Assembly: GCA_963725215.1 (NCBI GenBank)
Contig: CAVRXQ010000007.1
Location: 496,001 to 560,000, forward strand
From: CAVRXQ01 sp963725215
GTDB lineage: Bacteria > Actinomycetota > Acidimicrobiia > Acidimicrobiales > Bog-793
Direction: 5' to 3'
DNA: 64,000 nt
Shown here: positions 27,964 to 36,739 of the stretch, piece by piece
How the letters are laid out: the number at the start of each line of letters is the position of its first letter
Numbering within the stretch: the stretch's first letter is position 1
Notes under the pieces: model-generated
The model's database searches: none
Seen by the model: the letters and a program-made list of their open reading frames with translations, nothing else
What the model was told of the DNA's origin: nothing
Program-made: the position numbers and the translations under genes

Positions 27964-28842
27964 TTAACGGGCGGTGGCTTCCTCGTGGGGATCGGCGGGT
28001 GCGACGCCTTCGTCTTCGTCGAGAAGATCGGCCGTTGGTCCAGTCGACACGGCGTCGTGTCCCCGTTGGTGCGCGGCGCGCGAGCGCCTGCGGTGGCGCC
28101 GCATGAGCCAGCCTGCAGTGACCATGCCGATCGCGAAGAGCACGATCGAGGTGATCTCGACGGCGTCTGTCCCGTTGTCGTGGGTGAGCCAGAAGTACTC
28201 GTCGAAAAACCGGCTCAGTCCCCACAGCCCGACGACGAGCGAGGTGACGAGGCCGGTCGGCCCGCCGCGCCTACGAACGAGACGCTCGACGGCCAACGCG
28301 ATCGCGTAGATCGCGAAACACTCGATCGCTTGGAAGATCGGAACCGGGATGCGCTTTCCGACCTGACCCGCGTAGTACATCCCGTACCAGGCGTGCGTCG
28401 GCTTCCCGCCCCCCGCGTACTCGAACTGCGGGCCGAGCAGGCGGCCGACGGCCCACGCCGCGACGAGCACCGGTGCGACGAGATCCGCGGCGGGCCCGAG
28501 GCGCAGCATCGGGCAACGTCGACGGGTGGAGACGAATCCGACCGGCAGGGCCAGCGCGAGGCCGCCGAACGACGAGAGGCCGCCCTTCCAGATCTCGACG
28601 ACGCCGACGGGGTTCGAGCGATAAGAGCTGAGGTTCGCGAGAACGTGCACCGCGCGCGCACCGACGATCGCGGCGACGATCACCCATAAGAAGGTGACGC
28701 CGAGCCACGCGTCCGGGTAACCCTCTTTGCGCAGTCGCCTCGCGAAGTAGCGATAGGCGAACCAAAACGTGATCGCGAGCCCGATGCCGTAGGTGTGGAT
28801 CGCGAGCGGCCCGATATGAAAGACGGTGGGTACAGGTTTCAG
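27964..28842 (-). CDS. Prolipoprotein diacylglyceryl transferase homologue (divergent)
   Basis: A polytopic membrane protein of the Lgt family, which attaches diacylglycerol to lipoprotein cysteines. FHIGPLAIHTYGIGLAITFW at the N-terminus, WKGGLSSFGGLALALPV near residue 80 and PVPIFQAIECF near 150 align with Lgt, and about seven membrane helices are seen. The usual GRxGNFxNxE signature is replaced by GRLLGPQFEYAG, so catalytic activity is uncertain. The frame opens after a TGA, and no ATG, GTG or TTG precedes the conserved start. A CTG at 28842, eight bases after GAGGAG, is the best candidate. A GTG at 28683 would delete the first conserved helix. A frame error near 28842 is the alternative. 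Confidence 0.7.
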   Translation of the reverse strand: MKPVPTVFHIGPLAIHTYGIGLAITFWFAYRYFARRLRKEGYPDAWLGVTFLWVIVAAIVGARAVHVLANLSSYRSNPVGVVEIWKGGLSSFGGLALALPVGFVSTRRRCPMLRLGPAADLVAPVLVAAWAVGRLLGPQFEYAGGGKPTHAWYGMYYAGQVGKRIPVPIFQAIECFAIYAIALAVERLVRRRGGPTGLVTSLVVGLWGLSRFFDEYFWLTHDNGTDAVEITSIVLFAIGMVTAGWLMRRHRRRSRAAHQRGHDAVSTGPTADLLDEDEGVAPADPHEEATAR

Positions 28843-28962
28843 GGCTGCTTCTCCTCAAGGAGAGCGGACCGGGCCTCGATCGCTTCGACCAGTATGACCT
28901 GCGAAGCAGGGCGGGAGGCCGCCGCGACCCGCGCCGCAGAGATGATTCCGGGCTCCTCTTTC

Positions 28963-29910
28963 CTAGGCCATTGCGCGCTGGAGGGCGATCTCGGCGATCG
29001 CGTTCGCACCGGACGCGGTGCGCATCGCGGTCGCGTACGCCATCGCCGCGGCACGGATCGCGATCGTGAGCGGGACCGGCGCTTCGCGGCCGATGATCCG
29101 CTGGGCGAAACCGGGGAGGAGGTCGAGTCCGGTCGCGTGGATCACGCTATGGGAGGCGACTTCGAGCGGGTGGTTCGACATCGGCTGATCGAGAATGAAA
29201 TACGCGAGTCGCGAGCCGTCGGTCACTTCGAGCTGAGATGAGATCTGCGTGAAGTACTCCCGCACCTCCTCGACCGACTGGGGAACGTCGCGCGCCCCGA
29301 GTCGGATCGCGATCTCGGTCATCTCTTGGAGGTAGCGGTCCTTCTCCTCGCGAAGGAGCGGGTTCGTTGAGTAGCGCTGGTAGGCGCGAAGAAGCCCCCA
29401 GACCTCGGCGACGTGGACGAAGGTCAGCAGCGACGGCTCGTTCGCCGAATACGGCCGACCGTCAGCCGTGCGACCGCGGACCCGGTCGTGGACAAGGCGC
29501 ACCCGCTCGATGAGCGACTCCGCGAGCTCGGTCGAGCCGAACGTCGTCCAGAGGACGAAGCGCGCCGTGCGGATGAGTCGGGGAACGAGGTTGGCCGTCA
29601 TGTCGGAGTGGTCGGTGACGCCCGCCATCACCCGGGGATGCAGCGACTGCAGAAGCAACGACGCGTGGCCGCCGTACAGCAGGGCCGGGAGGTCCGCGTG
29701 CACCCGCCAGACGACCGAACCCGGGCCGAAGATCCCGGGGTCGCCGGCGGGCGAGGCGTATCGGTCGAGCCCGTAGGGGTCCTCACCGAACTCGCGCATC
29801 GGGACCGGTGAGATCAGGGCGAGCAGGAGGCGGATCGGATCGATCTCCTCGGCCACGGCGTCGCTTGAGAGGTCGAGTGGGTTGCGCTCGTGTCGCTCCG
29901 TCGTCGTCAT
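28963..29910 (-). CDS. MpaB-like oxygenase (DUF2236)
   Basis: A 315-residue protein of the DUF2236/MpaB (latex-clearing-protein-like) family, whose members are heme-dependent or heme-binding. Conserved segments are GPGSVVWRVHADLPALLYGG (near 60-80), LHPRVMAGVTDHSD (near 88-101) and RTARFVLWTTFGS (near 108-122). The ATG at 29910 overlaps the lepA stop by four bases, which favours this start over a longer one. The substrate cannot be told from sequence. A 120-base gap without a convincing gene separates it from the lgt homologue. Confidence 0.82.
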   Translation of the reverse strand: MTTTERHERNPLDLSSDAVAEEIDPIRLLLALISPVPMREFGEDPYGLDRYASPAGDPGIFGPGSVVWRVHADLPALLYGGHASLLLQSLHPRVMAGVTDHSDMTANLVPRLIRTARFVLWTTFGSTELAESLIERVRLVHDRVRGRTADGRPYSANEPSLLTFVHVAEVWGLLRAYQRYSTNPLLREEKDRYLQEMTEIAIRLGARDVPQSVEEVREYFTQISSQLEVTDGSRLAYFILDQPMSNHPLEVASHSVIHATGLDLLPGFAQRIIGREAPVPLTIAIRAAAMAYATAMRTASGANAIAEIALQRAMA

Positions 29911-31716
29911 TCGTCGAGCCTCAGCGCGGAGACGAAGGCCTCTTGGGGGATCTCCACCCGGCCGATCGACTTCATCCGGCGCTTTCCCTCCTTCTGCTTC
30001 TCCAACAGTTTGCGTTTCCTCGTCACGTCGCCCCCGTAGCACTTCGAAAGGACGTCCTTGCGCTTCGCCTTCACGGTCTCACGAGCAATGATGCGTCCGC
30101 CGATCGCGGCCTGGATCGGCACGTCGAACAGCTGGCGGGGGATCAGCCCTCGTAGCTTCTCGGTCATCTTGCGGCCGTACTCCTCCGCTTTTGTTCGGAA
30201 GACGATCGAGGAGAAGGCGTCGACGGGCTGGCCGTTCAACACGATGTCGACTTTGACGAGGTTCGCCGCTTCGAGTCCCGCCGGTTCGTAGTCGAGGCTC
30301 GCGTAGCCCTTCGTGCGGCTCTTCAGCTGGTCGAAGAAGTCCACCACGATCTCGCCCAAAGGGAGCAAATAAACGAGCTCCAGTCGCTCTGCGGACAGGT
30401 AGTGCATCCGTTCTTGTCGTCCGCGTTTTAGCTGGCAGAGCTCGATGATCGTGCCGACGTATTCGGAGGGGGTGACGATCGTGACCTTCAACATCGGCTC
30501 TTCGATGTGGTCGACGCGTTGAGCTGCCGGCAGCTCGGAGGGGTTGTCGACGAGCTCGGTCGTGCCGTCGGTGAGGTGGACGACGTATTCCACCGACGGC
30601 GCGGTGGCGATGAGCGAGAGGTTGAATTCGCGCTCGAGCCGCTCACGCACGATGTCCATGTGCAAAAGGCCCAGGAACCCGCAGCGGAAGCCGAATCCGA
30701 GAGCGGCGGACGTCTCGGGGGTGTAGGTGAAGCTCGCGTCGTTCAGGCGCAACTTTTCGAGCGCGTCGCGAAGTTCGGGAAACTCGTCACCGTCGATCGG
30801 GTAGAGACCGCAGAAGACCATCGGCTTCGGGTGCTGGTAGCCGGCGAGTGGCTCTCTCGCCGGGCGGATGGCGTCGGTGATCGTCTCGCCGACGCGCGCC
30901 TCGGCGATCGTCTTCACCCCCGCGATGAGATAGCCGACCTCGCCCGGACCGAGCGCGTCGACCGGTACCGGGGCAGGTAGGCGGACCCCGATCTCTTCCA
31001 CCTCGTGGACGACGCCCGCCTGCATGAAACGGGCGCGGGCACCTGATCGCAGAACGCCGTCGACGACGCGGACCGCGCTCGACGATGCCGCGGTACTGGT
31101 CGTAATACGAGTCGAAGACGAGGGCTCGCAGCGCGTCGTCGGCGGTGTCGGCGGGCGCGGGGATGCGCTCGACGACCGCGTCCAGGAGCTCCGGCACCCC
31201 TTTTCCGGTTTTCGCCGAAATCCGCAGCACGTCGTGGCGGTTGATCCCGAGAACCGACTCGATCTCTTCGGCGTAACGCTCGGGATCGGCGGCGGGGAGG
31301 TCGATCTTGTTCAGGGCGGCGACGATCTCGAGGTCGTGTTCCATCGCCAGGTAGGAGTTGGCGAGCGTCTGGGCCTGGATCCCCTGGGAAGCGTCGACGA
31401 GCAGGATCACCCCTTCGCAGGCGGCGAGGCTGCGGGAGACCTCGTAGGAGAAATCGACGTGTCCGGGCGTGTCGATCAGCTGGAGCGTCGTCCCCCTCCA
31501 GTTCACCCGGACGTTCTGAGCTTTGATCGTGATGCCGCGCTCGCGCTCGATGTCCATCGAGTCCAAGTACTGCTCGCGCATCTCGCGGGGATCGACGGCA
31601 CCGGTCAGCTCCAAGATCCGGTCAGAGAGCGTCGACTTTCCATGATCGACGTGACTGATGATGGAGAAGTTCCTGATCTTTGACGGATCGACCACCTCAC
31701 CATCGTGCCATCGCAC
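29907..31716 (-). CDS. lepA: Elongation factor 4 (LepA), interrupted by one extra base
   Basis: LepA/EF4 is a ribosomal translocase-like GTPase. The first part shows ISHVDHGKSTLSDR, ERGITIKAQ, DTPGHVDFSYEV and NKIDLPAADP. After YDQYRGIV the frame is lost, and the protein resumes as SAVRVVDGVLRSGARARFMQAG and runs to the typical LepA C-terminal domain (YGGDVTRKRKLLEKQKEGKRRMK). One extra base, probably the C at plus-strand 31080, accounts for it. Without it the protein is 602 residues, normal for LepA. Both halves are fully conserved, so a sequence error is likely. GTG at 31716 is used; a second in-frame GTG at about 31695 (VVDPSKIRNFS) is equally possible. Confidence 0.9.
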
Positions 31717-31836
31717 CTCGGACCACCAGCGCGTTCGACCCCTGTTTGGCTGTTCGCAAGATTCGTATTCCGGACCGACCGCTCACCCGGTGCTGGTACG
31801 ATCACCTGCTCCACCAGCTGTGACACGAGGAATTTC

Positions 31837-32112
31837 GTGGCGAACATCAAAAGCCAGATCAAACGGAACCGGCAGAACGCGGCCCGGCACGAGCGCAACA
31901 AAGCGGTGCGCTCAGAGGTAAGGACGCGTTCGAAGCGCGCCATCGCGGCGGCGATCGACGCCGCGCCTGACCTGTCTGAAACCGTCGAGTCGGCGGTCCG
32001 CCGGATCGACAAGGCGGCGGCGCAGGGGATCATCCACAAGAACCAGGCCGCGCGTCGCAAGTCGCGGCTCGTGCGCGCCGTCAACCGCGCGACCGGCTCG
32101 GCCGCTTCTTAA
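31837..32112 (+). CDS. rpsT: Ribosomal protein S20
   Basis: A 91-residue S20 that binds 16S rRNA in the 30S subunit. VANIKSQIKRNRQNAARHERNKAVRSEVRT and IHKNQAARRKSRLVRAVNRA are family signatures. GTG at 31837 follows CGAGGAATT at good spacing. It is divergent from lepA, an order common in actinobacteria, and the shared spacer 31717-31836 must hold both promoters. Confidence 0.95.
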   Translation: MANIKSQIKRNRQNAARHERNKAVRSEVRTRSKRAIAAAIDAAPDLSETVESAVRRIDKAAAQGIIHKNQAARRKSRLVRAVNRATGSAAS

Positions 32113-32115
32113 CGC

Positions 32116-33483
32116 TCAAGCAGGCGCACCCGGCCCGAGCGCGAGGTGTTTCGGAGGCACCGAGCCGTCCAACGCGTCGAGCATGTACGTCGCGCCGCCT
32201 TCGAAGCCGAGTGCCCATACCCCGACCCCGGCGATACGGAAGTGCGCGGCGAGCGCACGCTTCAGCGCCACGCTCACGGGGTTGTCGTACCAGGTCTCGT
32301 GCCAGGTCTTTCCGATCTTGAAGTGTGTCCAGGCGGTGCGAGTCGTCCGGTCCCACATCGGCGGATGCCCCGCGGCGAGGATCGCCTCGTAGGTGACCTC
32401 GGTCGGATACGGCTTGAGGGCCTGCGCGCCCTTCGCCTTGCCCGCCGTCGTGAAGTCGACGCCGTAGAAGGGGATTCCCAAGAGCAGCTTTTGTGCCGGT
32501 ACGACCTTGAGGTACTGAATGAGTGAGAGCACGTCGCTCAGTCCGAGGTCGCTCGCGTACAACGGTGCCGTCGGTGTTGCGTTCGCGAACTGCTCCATGT
32601 CGTAGCCCATGATGAAGACGCGATCGACATAGGGCGCGAGCTTCGCGACGTCGAAGAAATTCGTTGAGTCGCCCGCCGATTGCGGGTAGGTGTCGAGGAC
32701 GATCTCACCATCCATCTTGTCGACGCGCAGCGCGCGGACGAGATCGCGCATGAACACCACGAAACTCGCGCGATCCGATGGTCCCGATCCTTCGATGTCG
32801 ATGTCGACGCCGTCGATTCCACCTGACTGCACCGCGCCGGCGAGCGCGTGGGCGAGATTCGCGCTCGTTGCTGCGGGTTGGGAGACAAGGCGTCGGATGA
32901 TGCTTGTCCGCGTCGTCGAGATCGTGAAAAGCACGCGATCTCCGGCGAGGTGCGCGGCCGCGACAAGCGATCGGTACCCGGACGAGGCGTAGTCCGACCA
33001 ACCTGGACCGGTTTCGACGAAGTTTCCGTGCGGCCCGACTTCGACACCGAATAACGCGATCTCGCTCACATGATCGAGCTCGACCGGGGTGATCGATGAG
33101 GCTGTCCAATAAGGGATGAACCCGAGTACTTCGGCCGAACGCATCGGCTTTCGATAGACGATCAGTGGATCGGAACTAGCGACGTTTGAGCCCGACGGAA
33201 CGTCGACGAGCGCGGATGATGCCGCGACGTTCGCGACTTCTTCGCCTCTCAGTTTCGCAAGGGCCCGTTCTTCTTTGATCGCCGCGATCTCGGCGCGACT
33301 GGGCGAAGAGCGGGGTCCGATCGCGTGGGCGACGAACGCGCCGATCAGGCCTCCTGTTGCCAACAACACGACGAGAGCGAGAATGCGGAACCGCCACCGC
33401 GTTCGGTCCACGATTCGGCGAGCGTACTTGGGCGGTCGTGTACCGAAAGTGCTCGATCGGGTCCCATTAGCATCTGAGCGCAA
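32116..33483 (-). CDS. Membrane-anchored GH18-family glycoside hydrolase
   Basis: A 455-residue protein with a short cytoplasmic N-terminus, one membrane helix (about residues 33-54) and an extracellular GH18 barrel like spore-germination YaaH/chitinase domains. The catalytic DxxDxDxE motif reads GGIDGVDIDIEGSG near residue 220, with the glutamate present. Other barrel strands are VLGFIPYWTASS near 115, FIMGYDMEQ near 290 and LLLGIPFYGVDF near 335. The substrate is probably a beta-1,4-GlcNAc polymer such as peptidoglycan or chitin, by family inference. Its stop is three bases from the rpsT stop (convergent). Confidence 0.85.
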   Translation of the reverse strand: MRSDANGTRSSTFGTRPPKYARRIVDRTRWRFRILALVVLLATGGLIGAFVAHAIGPRSSPSRAEIAAIKEERALAKLRGEEVANVAASSALVDVPSGSNVASSDPLIVYRKPMRSAEVLGFIPYWTASSITPVELDHVSEIALFGVEVGPHGNFVETGPGWSDYASSGYRSLVAAAHLAGDRVLFTISTTRTSIIRRLVSQPAATSANLAHALAGAVQSGGIDGVDIDIEGSGPSDRASFVVFMRDLVRALRVDKMDGEIVLDTYPQSAGDSTNFFDVAKLAPYVDRVFIMGYDMEQFANATPTAPLYASDLGLSDVLSLIQYLKVVPAQKLLLGIPFYGVDFTTAGKAKGAQALKPYPTEVTYEAILAAGHPPMWDRTTRTAWTHFKIGKTWHETWYDNPVSVALKRALAAHFRIAGVGVWALGFEGGATYMLDALDGSVPPKHLALGPGAPA

Positions 33484-33507
33484 CCTGAGAGAGGGAGGAG
33501 CGAGCGC

Positions 33508-33702
33508 ATGCGGGTCGTCGTGAACTTCGATACCTGCGAATCGAACGCGGTCTGCATGGGGATCCTCCCCGAGGTCTTCGAAGTGCGCGACGACGGCTTC
33601 TTGTACGTCCTCGACGAAAACCCGCCGGAGGAACTGCGCGAACGGCTGGAAGAGGCGGTGCTCTCGTGTCCGACCGGATCGATCTCGATCGCCGACGATT
33701 GA
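33508..33702 (+). CDS. Small 3Fe-4S-type ferredoxin
   Basis: A 64-residue ferredoxin. CESNAVC (C-x5-C) near residue 10 and CPTGSI near residue 55 give the three cysteines of the single-cluster actinobacterial ferredoxins that pass electrons to cytochrome P450 and similar oxygenases. LPEVFEVRDDGFLYVLDE is the usual central segment. ATG at 33508 with GAGGGAGGAG upstream. It partly overlaps gltX, which is probably coupled. No P450 is present in this window. Confidence 0.9.
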   Translation: MRVVVNFDTCESNAVCMGILPEVFEVRDDGFLYVLDENPPEELRERLEEAVLSCPTGSISIADD

Positions 33703-35108
33703 GCACCGAATCCGCGCCTCGCGTCAGGTTCGCCCCCTCTCCGACGGGGTACTTCCATGTCGGCGGAGCCCGCACGGCTCTGTACAACTGGCTCGTCGCG
33801 CGCCGCGGCGACGGACAGTTCGTTCTGCGGATCGAAGACACCGATCGCGAGCGTTCGAAACCGGAGTGGATCGGCGGAATCCTCTCCGCGCTCGAATGGC
33901 TAGGCATCCACTGGGACGAGGGGCCGTACCTGCAGTCGGAGCGGTCTGAGACGTACGCAGAGGTCGCGCGCCAGCTCTACGACAGCGGGCACGCGTACGC
34001 GTGTGACTGTTCGCGCGAACAAATCGAAGAGCGGACGAAGAACAACCTGATCCCTGGCTACGACGGATTCTGTCGCGACCGCCACCTCGAACCTGGTGAG
34101 GGTCGAGCGTTGCGTTTTCGCGTTCCCGACGAGGGAGTGACGATCGTCCGCGACGTGGTTCGCGGTGAAGTCGTGTTCCAGAACTCGACGATCGAGGACT
34201 TCGTCATCGTGAAATCCAATGGCGATCCGCTATTCGTGCTCGCGGTCGTGGCAGACGACCGCGACATGCGGATCACCCACGTCATCCGGGCCGAAGAGCA
34301 CCTGCCGACGACGCCGAAGGCGGTACTGATCTGGGAGGCACTCGGTGGTCCACCGCTACCGGTCTTCGCACACCTGCCGGTACTCGTCAATGAGAAGCGA
34401 CAGAAGCTTTCGAAACGCCGCGATCGAGTCGCGATCGAGGACTTCCGTGCGCAGGGGTATCTCCCTGAGGCGATGCGCAACTACCTCGTGCTGTTGGGAT
34501 GGGGACCTCCCGACCAACGTGAGATCCTCACGGTCGAGGAGATGATCGATGAGTTTCGCTTGGAGGACGTGAACGTCTCGCCAGCATTTTTTGACGAGAA
34601 GCGGCTGGCGCATTTCAACGGCGTGTACATCCGGGCGCTGCCCGTCGACGAGTTCGTGTCCCGCACACGCGAGTTCCTCGCTTCGACGTCGATCCCATGG
34701 GAGGCGAACGCTTGCGACGACGCGGCCTTCGAGCGTCTTGCTCCTTTGGTGCAAGAGCGCGTGGCGACGCTCGCCGACGTCATTCCACTTGTCTCGTTCT
34801 TGTTCGTCGAGCCGTTCACTCCAGATCCGGAATCATTCGACAAGGCGATTCGCGACGATCCGGAGGCGAAGTCGATCCTCGAACAGGCTCGGGAGGGGTT
34901 TAGCGAGATCCAATGGCAAGCATCAAACATGCGCCCGGTACTCGACGCCGCCGTGGAGCGAACGGGGCGAAAGCTCGGCAAGGTCCAAGCACCGGTGCGC
35001 GTCGCGACCCTCGGTTCGAGCGTCGGACTCCCGCTTTTCGAGGCACTCGAGGAACTTGGGCGTGATCGCACAATCGCCCGCATCGACGCGGCGCTTGCCG
35101 CGATATAG
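33699..35108 (+). CDS. gltX: Glutamyl-tRNA synthetase
   Basis: A class I aminoacyl-tRNA synthetase charging tRNA-Glu. The HIGH-type motif is APSPTGYFHVGGARTA near residue 9-25 and the KMSKS-type motif is KRQKLSKRRD near 233. RIEDTDRERSKPEW is also diagnostic. TTG at 33699 overlaps the ferredoxin stop and gives about 469 residues starting MSTESAPRVRFAPS. The GTG at 33666 in the same frame, 11 codons earlier, is an alternative. The gene lies about 700 bases before tRNA-Gln and tRNA-Glu. Confidence 0.93.
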   Translation: MSTESAPRVRFAPSPTGYFHVGGARTALYNWLVARRGDGQFVLRIEDTDRERSKPEWIGGILSALEWLGIHWDEGPYLQSERSETYAEVARQLYDSGHAYACDCSREQIEERTKNNLIPGYDGFCRDRHLEPGEGRALRFRVPDEGVTIVRDVVRGEVVFQNSTIEDFVIVKSNGDPLFVLAVVADDRDMRITHVIRAEEHLPTTPKAVLIWEALGGPPLPVFAHLPVLVNEKRQKLSKRRDRVAIEDFRAQGYLPEAMRNYLVLLGWGPPDQREILTVEEMIDEFRLEDVNVSPAFFDEKRLAHFNGVYIRALPVDEFVSRTREFLASTSIPWEANACDDAAFERLAPLVQERVATLADVIPLVSFLFVEPFTPDPESFDKAIRDDPEAKSILEQAREGFSEIQWQASNMRPVLDAAVERTGRKLGKVQAPVRVATLGSSVGLPLFEALEELGRDRTIARIDAALAAI

Positions 35109-35131
35109 GCCGACGGCTTCGGATCGCGCCG

Positions 35132-35749
35132 ATGGTGGCCTTTGCGTTCCGGATCCTTTATCGGATCATCTCGGTCCTGGTAGCCGCGGCGATCGTCTAC
35201 CTCGTCGTGAGTGGTGTGCAGGTGGAGACCGCCTCGCGAGGCACGATCTTGCCGAGCCACGTCAAGCGCGCCGCGGCGATCGTCGTCACCGGCACACCTC
35301 GTTCTTCGCAACTTTCGAGCGACTACCGCTCCAAACTTCGTCTCGCGTGGTCGCTCTATTCAGGCCGCCGCGCGCGGTTGCTTTATGTCGCCCTGCCCAA
35401 GGGCGCGAGCCGTTCGGGATCCCTCTCGTCGAAGTGGACAAAAGGACTCTCCTCTGCTGCCAAGCCGTCCGATCTCACCTCGGTCGTGGCGTCGAATGTC
35501 GGAACTGAGCTCTCGCGTGTTGTTAAGCGCATCGGACGAGGGAGTCGGGTGATTATCGTCACCGACGCGATCAACGCGCTTTACATGCAAGACGTTGCCG
35601 CGGCTGCCGGATTGCACCCGCAAGTCGTCTCGCCAAAGGCGTCGAAGAAGCTGCTCTTTTCCCAGATTTCGGCGCTCTTTCGGGAAGCGTCTGGTGTCGC
35701 AGTCGGCCGCGTGATTGGTTTTACCAACGCCAGCTGGGCGTCGACGTAA
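35132..35749 (+). CDS. Membrane-anchored YdcF/DUF218-like protein
   Basis: A 205-residue protein with an N-terminal membrane helix (about residues 8-28) and a DUF218/SanA-like extracytoplasmic domain (AAAIVVTGTPRSSQLSSDYRSKLRLAWSLY near 48-77; RGSRVIIVTDAINALYMQDVAAAAGL near 136-161). Members are linked to cell-envelope processes, but the function is unresolved. It starts 23 bases after gltX and may be cotranscribed. A GGCTCCGGAGCC palindrome follows at about 35763-35774 and might be part of a terminator. Confidence 0.75.
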   Translation: MVAFAFRILYRIISVLVAAAIVYLVVSGVQVETASRGTILPSHVKRAAAIVVTGTPRSSQLSSDYRSKLRLAWSLYSGRRARLLYVALPKGASRSGSLSSKWTKGLSSAAKPSDLTSVVASNVGTELSRVVKRIGRGSRVIIVTDAINALYMQDVAAAAGLHPQVVSPKASKKLLFSQISALFREASGVAVGRVIGFTNASWAST

Positions 35750-35809
35750 AGCGTCAAACTTCGGCTCCGGAGCCGTCGGACGTGCCGGTTAGGATCAGGC
35801 CTCGCCCGG

Positions 35810-35881
35810 TCGGGGGTGGTGTAATCGGCAACACGACAGGTTCTGGCCCTGTAATTGGGGGTTCGAGTCCTCCCCCCCGAG
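35810..35881 (+). tRNA. tRNA-Gln (CTG anticodon)
   Basis: A full cloverleaf of 72 bases. The acceptor TCGGGGG pairs with CCCCCGA, the D stem GTGT with ACAC, the anticodon stem ACAGG with CCTGT around the loop TTCTGGC (anticodon CTG), and the T arm GGGGG-TTCGAGT-CCTCC. The discriminator base is G. No CCA is encoded. Confidence 0.95.
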
Positions 35882-35954
35882 CTGAGCGCAGCGGCGAACG
35901 GCTCTGCGCGGAGCAACGCGAGTGGAGCAACTGAACCTCTCCCGCGCCGTACCC

Positions 35955-36027
35955 GGCCCCATCGTCTAGTGGCCAAGGACACCACCCTCTCAAGGTGGAG
36001 ACACGGGTTCGAATCCCGTTGGGGCTG
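35955..36027 (+). tRNA. tRNA-Glu (CTC anticodon), integration target
   Basis: A 73-base cloverleaf. The acceptor GGCCCCA pairs with TGGGGCT (one G-T pair), the D stem GTCT with GGAC, the anticodon stem CCACC with GGTGG around CTCTCAA (anticodon CTC), and the T arm ACGGG-TTCGAAT-CCCGT. The discriminator base is G. The 3' part from the anticodon loop on (from 35987) is copied three times downstream at 41283, 47081 and 48124, which marks this gene as the attachment site of past integrations. Confidence 0.95.
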
Positions 36028-36029
36028 CC
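35987..36029 (+). repeat. Attachment-type repeat, copy 1 (in tRNA-Glu)
   Basis: The 3' end of tRNA-Glu from the anticodon loop through the discriminator plus two bases. It is identical over 43 bases to the copy at 41283-41325. This is the pattern left when an integrase recombines in a tRNA gene and the incoming element restores the 3' end. Confidence 0.85.
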
Positions 36030-36085
36030 TGTGTGATCTGTCGCGTCATCGGAGACGATCTGTCGCGGCATCGTAGACCGGGATT

Positions 36086-36487
36086 TCACGGGATTCTCTG
36101 GTAGTCGACTCGCGGATCCAAGATGAGATGGCGCAACGGGCACGTGTTCTCCTGGATCACCTTGATGCCGCGGTCCTTGATCAGAACAAAGACGCGCGTC
36201 CCTTGGAATCGGTTGCCCAAGCCAATGTGATGGAGCTTGCCCGCGTAGCGGATGGTGATCCGTCCTGATTTGTCGACTCTGTCGCGCCGGATGCGATAGC
36301 CGGTGGTGTCGACGCGGGGACCTTTGGGACGGGCCTTTCCTCTTCTTCTGAAGGCCTCGAGGGGCGTCGCGACTCGCCAGCCGACGATCATGCGGGAGAA
36401 AGGCGTCGGTGATGAAGCACACGTAGGCGAAGCCCGACCAGGTGGCGACGTAGGTGAGATCGGTCACCACAACGCGTTCGCGCTGGT
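36086..36487 (-). pseudogene. Decayed transposase, IS3-type core joined to IS481-type C-terminus
   Basis: On the minus strand from 36487 the frame reads VVVTDLTYVATWSGFAYVCFITDAF, the first part of an IS3-family DDE integrase core. After a one-base insertion near 36398 it continues as SRMIVGWRVATPLEAFRRRGKARPKGPR and then VDKSGRITIRYAGKLHHIG...LRHLILDP to the stop at 36086, which is the C-terminal tail typical of IS481-type transposases. The second aspartate and glutamate of the DDE triad are missing, so the gene is dead. The upstream edge abuts the anti-sigma stop at 36488. I see no terminal inverted repeats. It lies 58 bases from the tRNA-Glu end. Confidence 0.75.
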
Positions 36488-36739
36488 TCAGCGCTCCTTG
36501 TAGCGGCGAAAGAGTTCGACGAGAGCGTCCTTCGCTTGCGGGTCCAGCTCCTCTGGGTCAACGGTTCCCACGGTGGCGATCGTGGCGCGGATCTGTTCGA
36601 GATACTCGCGGCAGTTCGGGCAGCCACGCAGGTGGGCCTCGAAGCGCCGACGCTGTCGCCACGACAGCGCACCTTCGAGGTAGTCGGTGGCGAGCTCGAC
36701 CGCCTCCTGACAGACGAGGTCTCGGCTCAGTAACCGCAC
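36488..36739 (-). CDS. Zinc-finger anti-sigma factor
   Basis: An 83-residue protein with the HxxxCxxC zinc motif (AHLRGCPNCREYLEQI near residues 36-51) of ZAS anti-sigma factors. It has no membrane helix, so it is cytoplasmic. The GTG at 36739 follows GGAGG and overlaps the end of the sigma gene by 13 bases, giving translational coupling. It should hold the preceding ECF sigma factor inactive until a signal (often redox or metal) is sensed. Its 3' end directly borders transposase debris, but the length and the DPQAKDALVELFRRYKER tail look complete. Confidence 0.85.
   Translation of the reverse strand: MRLLSRDLVCQEAVELATDYLEGALSWRQRRRFEAHLRGCPNCREYLEQIRATIATVGTVDPEELDPQAKDALVELFRRYKER

Noticed and set aside
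28839..29054. Minus-strand frame ending SALLEEKQP between MpaB and the lgt homologue
   Set aside because: It mostly overlaps the MpaB 3' end in another frame and has no start near the conserved-looking tail.
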